Assembly (NCBI GenBank): GCA_963691655.1
Contig: OY829328.1
Coordinates: 81,968,400 to 82,032,399, forward strand
Length of the DNA stretch: 64,000 nt
Origin: Toxonevra muliebris
Lineage: Eukaryota; Arthropoda; Insecta; Diptera; Pallopteridae
Direction: 5' to 3'
Each line of letters opens with the position of its first letter. The stretch's first letter is position 1. The position numbers and the translations under genes are program-made. Under the pieces are notes generated by a model, which saw only the letters and a program-made list of their open reading frames with translations, was not told where the DNA came from and did not search any database. Positions 1-12,500 of this stretch are shown here, in pieces.

Positions 1-3000
1 GCTCTGACAGCATTGCATTGTCAGATGATTGTGTTTTTAGAGTTGATAATTTTGATGTAATCTCTGCAATTTTCGTTTTCATTGATTCTGTTGTTTCAGT
101 AGATGATTTCAATTCAGGTTCTTTGTTCCCTTCTTCCAAAGAAATCATTTTTCCATGTACTACTGTTTCATGCATTGCAGCAGAAATTTCTTCTGATACA
201 TCATAATAATCTTCATCAACTAGAGGCTTATAAATTGTTTTCCTAAAAACAGAATTTGAACTTATTGCTGTTTCACGCATTGCAGCAGAAATTTCTTCTG
301 ATACATCATAATAATCTTCATCAACTAGAGGCTTATTAATTGTTTTCTTAAAAACAGAATTTGAGCTTATTGCTGTTTCACGCATTGCAGCAGAAACTTC
401 TTCAGCGGGATCATAATAATCACCATCAACTAGAGTGTTATGACGCCGGCACTCATTAATTATATACTTGAAATCAGAATTTGAACTTAAAGTTGTAGGA
501 TTACCAACGAGAATCAAAAATGATTTAGGACGTGAAAGGGTAACATTTAAACGCTGAAAAAAAACAAAAATATATATATATTTTTATATAGAACAATGTG
601 TAAAATCGTAAAGTAAAAACCAACCTTTGGATTTTGCAAAAAGCCTAATGTTCTTGTGTAAGACCGTACGAATGATGCTATAATAACAGTTTTCTCCTTT
701 CCTTGAAAACTTTCAACAGCTCCTGTTGCAATATTATGCCAATCTCGCAATTCCAATTCCTCATTTATAATTTTATATTGACTTTTATACGGAGAAATAA
801 TTCCAATATCTTCTTGCGTAATTTTTTGTCCATTCACACCAAAGTACATGAGATCTTTGACATAATTCAGCACAACATCGATTTCTTGCTGATTAAACCA
901 ACTAAAAGAAATTAAAAAAAAGATAATCATTAGAATTCACACAAAAAATTAGTTTGTAAATATTTAATGATATAATCTGCAATATAACCCGCTAAGATCT
1001 GTGGCTAGACAAAAGGAAGAAAGCTGAATAGAACGGATGCATACTATTCCCTTAATTCTATGAATGAAAGGATAATGATATAAGTACGTTTCGATCCCTC
1101 ATAAGATTTACTACCCGGCTGCTGTATTTAATACGAGAAAGTACTCATTTTCATTACGTAAGTTTTCCTGCCGACAAGCCGATATCGTAGGTGAAAGGGG
1201 AAATACAAAAGGGGGCGGGTATTTAGTCGTATCAGCAAGTTTCCTTTAGTATGGTGCGTTCTTCTGATACATTTTTATTCTAAGTAAACTTTGTTTACTG
1301 GAAATTCTTACGGCAAGACCAAAAGGAAATATTCAAGCATCAAGCAAGAAAAGTTGCCTATTGGAAATGGGGGTGAAGAAATTATCGTTACTCAATTCGT
1401 CCCTCTTCTTCCTTTGTGGTGAACAGCAATGTGTCAAATTCATGTTGTTCGTTGTGACATTCTAATGTGACCGACCGACACAACAACAAAGCTCAGTTGT
1501 TGTTGCCGTGATGAGTTTTTGTTGTACTGCTGCTTTTGTTTATAAATTCACCTAGGTAATAACGCGGCATCAATTCTCCCTTCTCTTGCACCATACACAT
1601 TGATGACGGCAGCTACACGACTACATATCAATTTATAAAAACAACATGTTCTTATGGAGACGATTATTTTGGCGACGACACGACCACCAACCACAATTGT
1701 GGCTGTAGCAAATTTTAAATCTATTTCTAATTTGAAAAGCGACAGAGAGAGAAGAGAATTTGTTGGCTGTGTTTGCTACAGGTGGTGTCGCTTCCATTGT
1801 GTTTAGTAGATGCCTACACGGCGACAGTTGTAGCCTAGAGTTTCGTAGTCGTGTGTTCGTGTAGCTGCTGTCGTCAATGTGTATGGAGCATGTCTCTCTC
1901 TTTGTCATTCTCCATCCTTTCTTTCTCTATCTTTTCTCCCTCCTCTCTATCTCATTCTCCCTCCTCTCTCTCTCTCTCTCTGTCTATCTCATTCTCCCTC
2001 CTCTCTCTCTCTCTGTCTATCTCATTCTCCCTCCTCTCTCTCTCTCTGTCTATCTCATTCTCCCTCCTCTCTCTCTCTCTGTCTATCTCATTCTCCCTCC
2101 TCTCTCTCTCTCTCTGCCTATCTCATTCTCCCTCCTCTCTCTCTCTCTGTCTATCTCATTCTCCCTCCTCTCTTTCTCTCTATCTTATTCTCCCTCCTCT
2201 TTCTCTCATTTTGTCTCTCTCCTTCTATTCATTCGCATAACATAAGATGAAGTTACCAGCAACTCATTCTTTTTCTTCTTTTTTATGGCGCCATTATTTT
2301 CGTCGTGGGGAATGCTGGTTGGCAAAAGTTCGTTTACATTTGATTGTTTGTTTACTTTTTTTCGCTCGCCAAAATGGCCGCAACAACAAAAATGTATTGT
2401 CTTTGCCGTGTTGTACTATTGTTTTCGTCATCTAATAATGGCTGCAAAAGTAAATCCCTGTTGTTGTTGCCGTGGGAAATTTGTTATACTGCTACTATCA
2501 CATTCTACATAAATTAACCTTGAAATGCCCCAAATGAAAAACAAAACTCACCTATATGTTGGGCCCTCAACTTCGGCAGTTCCATATACACAATGGAAAA
2601 TTATTGGATAAGTTTCGTTTAGCGAGCGGTGCCATTTATCGCACATCGAGGTAACATCTGTAATTAGGTAACACATACACTTTATAAATAAACATGCTCA
2701 GATATAGGAAATACAATCTCTATCTACACTTAATCAGTACTTAAAAAAAAACTCACCTTCGCTTGCCTTCGGTTTGAGTTCATTATTATAATACAAACTA
2801 TTATATAGCCCAACTATCTCTGGATGGGAACGATAATTACGACATAAGCGTGTCTGTATGCTACTATCATAATTGCCATGCTCATCGACAGCATAACAAT
2901 CACGCTTCAATAAACGTTCCATTAATGAAACTCCCAATCCTAAACCTTCTGCACGTGACGATTTTACAACCGGACCCAATTGCTTGTGATCTCCCGATAA

Positions 3001-6000
3001 TATAAGATTTGCCTTGCTGGATATTGTAGTCGACAAGGCAACCATTGCTTCTATTTCGTTTGAGGCAGCACCTTCATCCATAAAAATATGCGTAAATATC
3101 CCATTACCATTGGGATCGACGCCAAATCTTAATAAAGACAATCGCCCTACTATACTCATTGTACATATAACAATGCGATATTCGTGTATTGTCCTAGTAT
3201 CAGGTAGAAAATGTGTAGAATATAAATTCGAATATTCCAATACCAAGTCATCGATATTCTCCATGCGGTACTCGTAAGAGCGTGCATATATGCGTACAAT
3301 GGAGCGTTTATGATTCTTCAATTTCGAAATAACGCTACACAAACGTTTAGCAATTTCATCGCAAGCGGCATTCGAGCCAACTGTAACGAATATTTTTGTG
3401 TCAGGGCGTGTTAGATAAAGTTGAAGAATAGCTTCAACAATTGTAGTAGTTTTTCCAGTGCCTGTGTGAAAGAAAGTATATTTTACATAAAGGAATACTT
3501 TGCTAAAACAAAACTACGTCCAATATTTATAACTTACCTGGTGGTCCAAAAATTATATAGGGAGCATGCATTTGCGCAGAATCAACGATATTTTTAACAG
3601 CTTGTAATTGCTCTGGATTGCCATAAATTGTTTCATTTACTAAATTCAAACTGAAAATTAAAAAAAAAAAACACGATTCAAAGTTATATGTTATACATAG
3701 GTGCATATGCATTAATTAATTTTAATATTACTTGATATTAGATAAATTACGCTTTAATTTGCTGCATTCTGGAAAAAAGAATTGCGTTCTAAGTTTGTCC
3801 GGCAGATTTCGAATGTTTTCCAATGCACGATACTGCGATCGTATTATAATACGTGATGGTCGAAATATAACAATAAAGGATTGGTTCATTCTTAAACGTG
3901 TAAAAGAATAAATTTTAATTCTTCCATCAGAAATGTTCCTAATGATACCGTGGAAAACTCTTGGATGGTATTTCAACAGTAGCAATTGGATATTCGATGC
4001 ACGTTGCAAATAAATAGTGCTATATATTTTTGGTATAATCAGGACCTGGTCGTAACAGGTAATATAATCGCTGATTGCAATGCCGTCAGGAACTTCCATC
4101 TGTGTGTGTGTGTGGGTAAAAGAAAAGTGATAGTTTAATAAAAATAATTTATATAAATATTCAAAGTAAACATAAATAAATAAATTGCACAGCTCAACAA
4201 AGTTAGACTTACTAAAAAAAAAAAAAAATACAGTTAAAGTTTACTAAGGGATCAAAGAATAATAAGCTAGAAAAATGGAAAATTAATTTTCTAACTAAAT
4301 TGATTCCAGCTCCGTTTCATTACTTTCGACCCCGTTAACTCTATTTTTTATAGCTTATTGCACGAAAAACCTTTATTTTGATTAAATTTAATATTTTCTT
4401 AAAATTGTTAATACTTTTCCTTTTCACTTTTGACACAAAACCGCAGATTTTTTCATTTGAACTTTTTTCTGATAGTTGGCAACGCTATCTTCGAATTTGT
4501 CTGAATTAGAAATACCATTTCTTTCGTATACGTGACTTCAAGTCATTTCCCAACGGGAGTTGGTGATAAGACTGTTAGTTCTTTTTTGAATTTTTGACAT
4601 GTAAAAAGCAAAATTTCAAACTGGCGGTAAAAGAATGTAGCGCAAGAGAAAAAAACATTGCCAATTCCAAAAAATACTTTAGATTTTACATCCATATAAC
4701 TGTTTTTAATATCCTTATCGAATATGTAGAAAAAAAGGAAGAAACTTTCCTGTAATAGCAAAATTTAACACTTAACTTACCTGAAATGAATAACCTCTAG
4801 GTTCAAATTCATAAAATTGTACATTCCGCTGAATAAGAGGGCCATATTCGAGCAATGTACATATATCCTCTACTTGCAGCATTGTCTTCATAGCAAAAGT
4901 TATATTATTTGATGTAAAAGTTTTTCCATTGTCATAGTACTCTTTAAATTCTCTAGAGAAAAAACCTAACTGTCTTACAGAAAAATTTTCATTCGCCGCT
5001 CTGCATAGTCTAATAGGTGGCAAGCAAAGTGGTAATTTCCACTTTTTTCCAGGATTACTAAATCGAAATAAAACAGAAATAAAATTGTTTGATCAAGCGA
5101 GAATAGAAAGATTAAATAACTAACTGGTTATCCGGTAAACGATACGGGTGAACGGGAAAATTAACCTCTGGGAAGTTTTCAGTACGCTGCAAAATTAATT
5201 TTTAAAATTATTTTTGAAGAACAACACTTTAAAAATATTTATCTATTGAAAAAACGCAAATCGATTAAACATACCATAAAATGATGTTGCTCGATGATTT
5301 CTCCATCCTTGTAGTTTTTATCACGGCATACAATAATAATTGGTTGCTCCAAATTCTTTGTAAACAAATGTGAATCAACAAAGAACATATTCTTCCCATC
5401 AGCATCATAGGGTAAACGTTCCTTGTCGGCATAGTGCAGGGAACGTGATTGTACTATTATAATTTTTTCTATCACAATTTCGGGCAATTTTGACTCCATA
5501 GCAAAACAGAAATAGTGCGATTCTTCGCTTAGCTTATAGGACAGTTTAAATATGGGATTAGAGCTATAAATAAAAGGTGTACGTAAGTATGAGAAGTATA
5601 TCGAAGAACATGTTTCAACTCCGACCTATTGCAATAAATCAGAGAAGATAGCATTGATCAATTTCCCTCTTATAGCTGACAAGTGACAGTTAAATAATAG
5701 TGGCTCTAACTATAGAAGCGGCAAGTCTATAAGTCGGTGCGATTTTTAATTTATTGCAGACAGTCGAAGCTGAAACGCAGTCTAAGTTAGAACATGTTCC
5801 CCACTATAAAAACAAAAACGAACAAAAAAATATCAAAAAAAACTTACGATTTTTTCATTGCATTTAGCATTTTAAAGCTTGATTTACTGCCATGAAGTTC
5901 CACATGTGCCTCAAATTTATCCGTACTCCTGAAATTAGTCTGACATATGTAACATCCTATATTTGTAGGAAAGAAATTTTCTCTACATTTTCGAATTATA

Positions 6001-7800
6001 CTTTTCTTATATTCGACTGGATATGAAATAGAATTTTTATAAAGATCTGAAAAAAAAACTAAAAGTTAGTGGATTGCATACATAAATAGTTTGAAAATCC
6101 AATCACAGGCAAATTAAAATATATCCTAATAAATATTTAAATATACAAAAAAAAGTAAATAAATAATTACCTGGATCTACCAGTCCCCACAAAATATTTT
6201 TATTTTCTTCTGAGTCTGTGATCGGTGCTGATATCTTAATCGTTGATGTGCTTTTTTTATTTTTTCGTTGCTCATCAAATTTTTCAATATTTTTACTCCA
6301 ATATTCGAATAAAAGACTTGAGTTTATGCAATAAAAACCATTGTAAAAACCAGAATCTTTACTATCACCGGTATTAATATCACTTTCAGTAGAATCATCG
6401 GTATCGTTAGTATCGGAATCAAAGGCATAGTCATTAATGGAATCACAGGTACGAAATTCACTTAATTCCACGGCCGAACTGTCATCGGAATCAATAATGA
6501 AACTACCATCATCATCAGTGGACTTACTATCGGTGAAACTATCATTAGAACTGTCAATATCACTCTCGCAATCGTCGTCGTTTAATTCGCATGGTGAATT
6601 TATCAAATATTTTGTGCAATATAGCAATCTTTCAATCTGTGAATAAAAGCAAATACAAATAAATACAAATTTAACCAATAGGCTTCCTCTAAAACTGTTA
6701 TCATTTGTTTATTAAGGAGTTTTAATGATAAAGTAGCAGAAGAGTTCGAGATAGGAAAAAAAAACTCATATGGGTGGGGCATTATATTAAAGAGAAGCCT
6801 TTTAGAAATAGAAACAGCGTCATTAAATCTTTATTACCTAACTAATCATAAAGGTTCGTATATTTCGGTTTGAATTGCCAAATAACATTACTGTATCTGT
6901 TAAAAATTCCTTAGTTAAGATAAGATCTGTTAAGTTAACATTGGTTTCGATAAGTTAACATTTACTATGTTAAATTAACATTTCAAATGTTAACGTTAAC
7001 ATTGGTTATGTAACAATTTATATCCTTGCTGTCGGCAACACGTGGTTAGTTTTACATACACATTTACAGATCTCATTATCAGGAAAATTTTTGCACGCAC
7101 ATCTGTTTGCTTTTGTTTTGTTTGTCTAATCTACCTGAAATCACGTTGACTGACCTTTTTGGCAAAATTTAGTTTTTCTTTGGAATATAAGGGATATGTA
7201 GGTATATGTATGCATGTACTTACATCTGAATCATCAAATAACTCATGAAATTTTGAGCAAAACTCAGAATTTTCTTCGTTAGTTATGAACTTGTAGAATT
7301 CTGCATGAAGCATTTGCTTGTCAATATTCCAATTATTACGTTGCGATAACATTTGTTGAAAATATAATTGCGAAAGAAATTCTCCAACTGCTTCGATCTC
7401 TAAATAAATATAAAAATAACAAAAAGGTTTCATTAAATATTTAACTAATTTAATATTTGTTAGTTCTTAATTCATTTTGATTTTCAGTAACTTTTTTAAT
7501 ATTGGTTAATGGCTTATTTATTTTTTATGACACATTATTTATTTATTCATTGCTCACAAAATTTACATCCTATTAATACATACAAATTACCTTAAAAATT
7601 TTCAATTAAAATATTAGTCAAATAGAATAACTAAAAAAAAGGTAATAAAATTAAATGGATAAAGTTTAAAATGACTCAACTTTGAACATTATTAACATAT
7701 ACTTATTAGTTTTATTTTACAATTTTTTATATTTACCCCATTTCTCGGGACATTCTTTTTCAGGAAAAGCTTCATCCAGATTTTCTTTTGTAGCCGACAT
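1..7800 (-). CDS. Armitage/MOV10L1-like SF1 RNA helicase, copy A (3' end outside window)
   Basis: Exons, in transcript order: 7800-7737, 7399-7224, 6636-6171, 6046-5848, 5563-5275, 5186-5125, 5057-4781, 4099-3732, 3650-3538, 3461-2757, 2657-2552, 901-625, 553-1 (open at the window edge). All junctions are GT-AG and the frame is open for at least 1218 codons. Seen: a C2H2-like finger (C-x2-C-x12-H-x3-H, about residue 264); Walker A GPPGTGKT across the exon 9/10 junction; Walker B MDEGAAS; SGDHKQLGP; RNYRSHP; FQGKEK; RLNVTLSRP. This set is typical of Upf1-like SF1 helicases and the MOV10/Armitage branch, which act on RNA in silencing. Family knowledge suggests a role in piRNA precursor handling; that is inference here. 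Exon 3 carries a Ser/Asp-rich insert absent from copies B and C, and the tail has 105-bp repeats. It is the most diverged of the three copies. Confidence 0.85.
119..433 (-). repeat. Three in-frame 105-bp repeats coding the tail of helicase copy A
   Basis: Units begin exactly 105 bp apart (433, 328, 223 on the minus strand), each coding 35 residues that start LVD-x-DYYD and continue with EE-x-SAAM-x-ET. The first two are nearly identical; the second half of the third has diverged. The reading frame is kept, so this is a protein repeat just after helicase motif VI. No matching repeat is present in copies B or C. Confidence 0.9.
902..2551 (-). other. Intron 11 of helicase copy A
   Basis: A 1.65-kb intron between the exon ending at 2552 and the exon starting at 901. 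It contains the pyrimidine minisatellite described separately. The rest has scattered CAACAACA-like runs and no recognisable coding sequence. The matching intron is about 0.3 kb in copy B and 1.8 kb in copy C, so it has grown independently. Confidence 0.7.
1893..2215. repeat. CT-rich minisatellite in intron 11 of copy A
   Basis: About eight copies of a roughly 31-34 bp pyrimidine unit built from a run of CT followed by GTCTATCTCATTCTCCCTCC. It is read as GAGAG-rich purine sequence on the gene's sense strand. Long Ser/Leu-rich open frames in all three plus-strand frames here are by-products of the repeat, not genes. Confidence 0.9.
4305..4545. mobile_element. PIF/Harbinger-type element, short internally deleted remnant
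   Basis: Lies in intron 7 of copy A. From AGCTCCGTTTCATT it matches the element at 35105, then jumps to the part matching 35500-35660 (TATAGCTTATTGCAC, then GATAGTTGGCAAC). The transposase-like part is lost. Family assignment rests on the longer copies at 21910 and 35000. Confidence 0.65.
6905..7015. repeat. Short GTTAACATT-rich repeat patch in intron 2 of copy A
   Basis: Several close copies of GTTAACATT or its complement within about 110 bp, including AATGTTAACGTTAACATT. No coding content. It could be the remains of a small element or simple sequence; nothing else in this intron (6637-7223) is recognisable. Confidence 0.5.
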
Positions 7801-7920
7801 TTTTTGCAATGTATCACACAATTAAATCTGGTTTAAAAACTCAATAAAATTGAAAACACTTTTATAGATATTTTTATCTTCCACACGATAATTTTTTCTA
7901 CGACGCTAGCAACTGCAATG

Positions 7921-8010
7921 TTATCTTTGCACTGAATGAAAATGCATTTGAAAATAATAACAAACTCAACTGCAACAAACAATAATGATGGCGGCTTTGG
8001 TATTCCCCGA
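7921..8010 (-). promoter_or_regulatory. Putative promoter of helicase copy A
   Basis: On the minus strand TCGGGGAATACCAA (8010-7997) is followed about 75 bp later by TTCAGTGCAAAGATAA (7936-7921), an initiator-like TCAGT some 136 bp before the ATG at 7800. Both blocks recur at similar distances upstream of copies B and C. Promoter function is inferred from this conservation. Confidence 0.55.
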
Positions 8011-8731
8011 AAATTTAAAACATCTGCTGCTAGACCATAGATCTAGTATTGGTGATTATCATTGTTGCTTTTTTTGTATTTTTTTTATATCCGCTAAGCG
8101 GAATGTTCCGAATATTCTTTATTTCCGTTGAATGTACCAAGTACTCTTTAAATATGTTTCAAAAATTCAAAAAGGAAGAATGAACTTCCTTAAGAGATGG
8201 GTATGAATATTTTAGGATTTAAGCCCTAATATATATTTAAGTGATGTTAATAAACTGAATAACCGTTTCTTAATCTTTTGTTAAATGAAACACAAACGTC
8301 TCATTAAAAGCAAAAGTAAAAATAGTTTGTTAGTTTCATAAGATTCGCAGCTAACGTATTATCATTTAAATATCTTGTTGTAAATATGTTGAAAATTTCT
8401 TAAATAAAATTCGGACTATGCTATAAAATTACATGGGTCCGCTCATTACTTTGTTCTAGAGTTAAAATTGGCCGCCGAGCGATTGCCTTGTTCTTTTTTC
8501 ATTTCAGAACCTACTGAAATATTTACTAAACGTAACTGTGCGCTTACACTGAAGGCTAAATTACAATATCGTGTTTTAAAGTGGCAGTGACAGCAAAAAA
8601 AAGTCAGCTGTTCATTAACGTGAATTTAGAAATGAAGCTAACCAGAGCAGTACTGCATACTGCCATGACGCACTATTATAATTTAGGATTAACTTATACT
8701 ATGTGGTGGTACGAGTTGTGACATTCAGACC

Positions 8732-8962
8732 ATGGCAAAATTACACCAGGTGGTAGCATTTTTACAACAAGACAATAACAAGACACTGCTTTGTTACTAT
8801 AAAAACCCAGAAGTGTCAAAAGTACAAGAACAAATGCATGAGAAACAGGTGAAGCAAACACAAAGATTTCAACAGTTCCGAGTATCTTTATATCAAAAAA
8901 AAAAATTAAAGAAGAGGAAGAGAAAGTTGACGGTGATATCACCTGATATAAATCCGTCTTGA
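8732..8962 (+). CDS. Possible small protein, 76 aa, function unknown
   Basis: An ATG-started frame of 76 codons that looks more coding-like than its surroundings: mixed codon third positions, Gln-rich middle (EKQVKQTQRFQQFR) and a Lys/Arg-rich end (KKKLKKRKRKL) resembling a nuclear-localisation signal. No domain, signal peptide or membrane segment is visible and the family is not recognised. It may be a small gene, an exon of a larger unseen one, or chance. An overlapping minus-strand frame of 82 codons is less convincing. Confidence 0.3.
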   Translation: MAKLHQVVAFLQQDNNKTLLCYYKNPEVSKVQEQMHEKQVKQTQRFQQFRVSLYQKKKLKKRKRKLTVISPDINPS

Positions 8963-9507
8963 TTCAGACCTACCATAATCTTTTTTTCCTGTGGTTCAAT
9001 TCTCGTTATTATATTCAATGGCAACACTATGCAGGAGGAACTGCTGAATTGGCTGAACAACAATTGTCCACATGGTTGCAATCAACTTACAAATTTTCAA
9101 TTATTTTTGCCGAATACCATTTTAAATTTACTTTAGTTATATAAACTAACAAAAAATAATTATAATTGAACTATTGTCTGCGTTCTTTTTTAGTTAATAA
9201 ATTTTTGATTTTTTTTTTAAATATATTATGGTTTTCTTACAATATAAAAATAAATCAAGCAATTACAAATACTATTAAGACAGTCATCAAAAAGGTACTT
9301 TCTAAATTGGTACGCTTTTTTGCAACCATTATGCTGGAATTTCGTTCAACTGTGAAAAAAAAGAACTAAATGCATTCGTCATTTTTTTCCTTGCAAAAGA
9401 CAGCAGCCAGTTGTAAATTTATATTCAATTAACGCATTTTAATTAGAAAACCGCATTTTCCGAATTAAAGTAATAGTCCAAAAAAAAGTGATTTCTTAAT
9501 ACACGCA

Positions 9508-12500
9508 ATGGAAAAATGTTTGAAAAGGGCGTGTAGTGTATGCCATTGGACACTGCCATTTATTTTAATAAGCGTCACCGTTGTCGGCGTTACGTTGGCA
9601 CAACATGGAAGTGGAAACGCTGCTGATGCTGTTGACTTCGAAAAAGGAGGCTGGGAGGCTGGATTGGTTAAATTAAATGAGCACAATTGGAATAAAATGC
9701 TTGCAGAGGAATGGATGGTGGAATTGTAAGTGAAATAGGAAAACAAAAAAATTAAATTTGAGGTGTGTGCTCATCGCCCACAGACACATTGGCAAAAACA
9801 CCACATTACTTAAAGTTATGTGGGAGGGGAAGTGGATTTTCCTCCAAAAACAACTGAAAAAATACTACTATTTGCTGATGTGTCAAATATATGTAGATTA
9901 TTTTCGATTTCTTGATCTGAGTAACGTTTAATTTTCTTTAGACCATTTTTTTCTCCTATTTCTTTGTCTCTTTGTCTTTTTTGTTGTTTTCTTTATCTAT
10001 CGCCCTACCCTAAAATTTTTTACCGGCAGCTGCTGGTAGCTACCATCATCATGCATTATGCATTTTCTCCCTTTTCTAGTTTTTCTTTTTATGGATTTAT
10101 GCGTTTTCTGGTTTTTCTTCGTTTTTCAGTATGAAATTCGATTTGGATTTCTCTGTTTACATATTCTATTTTCACAGTCTTTTCTTCATTGTTTTTCTGG
10201 TTTTTTTTTTTTTTGCTCGTATGGACATGTGATTTATTTATAGTAACATAAAACTTCATAGTGGTGGTGTATTGCAATGAGTGGTGCCGTCATAGCGTAG
10301 AATTGTTAAGAAGGAATTCAAGGGTGAAAAACGCAAAATAACGGAAACGAAATTCTTCCAGGGGGGCAATATCTATTTTCGTATTGCTGTTGTTTTTCTG
10401 TTTAATTCTGTTTTCTTTCTTTTTTTAATTCTGTTTTCTTTTTGAATCCTTATTTCAGTATGGCGAAAACGCATAGTGCATATGTCACATAGTGAGAAGG
10501 ATCGCTTAAAAGCCTATTCATCGACTGAGTGACAAACTCTCTTTTCGTTTTTAAGAGAGCGGAAAAATTCACATAAAAAAATGAAAAAAGAAGAGAATGG
10601 ATCCGCATTCATTTTCCTTTGAAGCCAGTAGTTGTTTCCACCCTCAAATATTGCCAATCTGCATTTGATAACTAAAGAAGCTGACTTTGTAGAGCAAATT
10701 TACTTCTTTAAAATTATTATATCACGAATTTTCTTTACATGAATTAATTTATTCTATTTAATTGGTTTAAATTCTGAAATTCTTAATAAGGTCAAAGTGC
10801 CCTTGCGTTTGGTCTTATAAAATGACAAGCAATCTTATCTCTTTGACGCCCACAGTTGTACTCATTAAAGTTGCTTATTGTCTTCAGTGATATTTGTTTT
10901 TACACCCCTACCCAACAGCTGTTTGAGGTGGACAATGACGAGTAAAGAGAAAGAATGATATCTACTAGAGTTTAAAAGGAATGATAAAATGGTGTTAAGA
11001 AAATGGTTTTCCCCACAAACCGCACCCACATTTGACAGCAGGATTTATTTGGGGCATTCACAGAGAATGTGAACTTTTTCATTCACTGCTGTAATTCCGA
11101 TTCTCAAGGCACAAAAATCTATGAATTCTCCAATAAGAATTCGATCTTTTTTCTTCTACAAAAAAAAAAGGAGCTTTGTCTTTTTTTATCAAAATTCGGT
11201 TATAATTTTCCGATGGAGCGGTTTGCCACGATTTTTTTTATTGTTTCCTTAGCTTCTTTCACCGATATTTGTTAATATTAAGAATCTAAGATTCTTTATG
11301 TCTGCTTTCTTCTTGCTGCTATTTCCGGGAACCCCACAGGGTTTATTTTAAGCAGCGAAGTGTTTAGTTTAAACTAGTAATGCCTAGTGGTGACATATGG
11401 CACCTTGTCGCTGAGCCGTTCCTGAGCCAAGTTCAAAAACAATTTTTTTCTCAAGTTACTTTCTTGATCTATCTACTTTGATTCCTTCTCGTCCTTAATG
11501 GGTTAAGTATAAACATTACAGAGGCATCTTGCACTATTTACTCTTCCTAATACTCATATCACACACTATCAAACTCTTCTAATAGATTTCTGTATTTTAA
11601 ACTTGAATTATAAAAATCTGTTTACTTTTGACAAAACAACTTATCTCTACATAAAAAGTTTCTTCTTTTCTTATAAATTCTGCGTACTCTTGCTTCTCCT
11701 ATCTCTATATATTTAATCCCTTTAGTTCAAGTTAAATTAAAAATACTAAAAGCTTAAAGTTAAAAGCAGGAATAACGAGTCAGAATTGAAAGAAACAAAT
11801 ATGCAGGGATAAGTTGTTTTCCTTAAAATTTTACATTAAAATATTATTATTATTTTTTTTTTTAGTTATGCACCATGGTGTCCAGCTTGTAAAAATCTTG
11901 CACCAACCTGGGAGCGTTTTGCAACTTCAGCATATAATATTCTGGGAGTATCTGTGGCAAAAATTGATGTTACCACATCGCCATCATTGAGTGGACGTTT
12001 CTTTGTAACAGCACTACCTACTATATACCAGTAAGTTTTCTACATTAGATGGTACTTCTAGCTAAATTAACTAAATTTTATTATTATTAACAACTAAATT
12101 TATTTTCTTTTTTGCATATTTTTATAGTGTTAAAGATGGTGAATTTCGTCAATATCGTGGCTCACGAGATTATGATGCCCTCATGACATTTATTAAAGAA
12201 AAGCAATGGCGTAAAATTGAACCGCTTTCATCATGGAAAAAACCTGATACAATTCATATGTCCATATTATCATATTTCTTCAAATTATCACATACATTGA
12301 AGGTATAACATTATATTTTGATAATAATTTTCTTATTTATTATAACAACACCAGAAACTGATATATAGAACAATCTAGGCATAGATTTAAGATAAATTTC
12401 TTTTGAAAACCAATAATCAGCTTATGAATACTTTGCTATATAGCTAAGTAAACAAATTAATAGCAAATTGGCAAACAACCAAATACACGTCAGGGTTCAA

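Larger units (their letters stand above)
7801..9507. other. Intergenic region between divergent helicase copy A and TMX1-like gene
   Basis: Shared upstream region of two divergently transcribed genes. It holds the copy A promoter motifs near 7921-8010 and one candidate small ORF (8732-8962). No other feature was recognised, and no TATA box can be assigned with confidence for the plus-strand gene. Confidence 0.6.

Noticed and set aside
1851..2250. Three overlapping plus-strand frames of 122-129 codons, rich in Ser and Leu
   Set aside because: They are the three readings of one CT-rich minisatellite; a repeat with no stop triplet is open in every frame.
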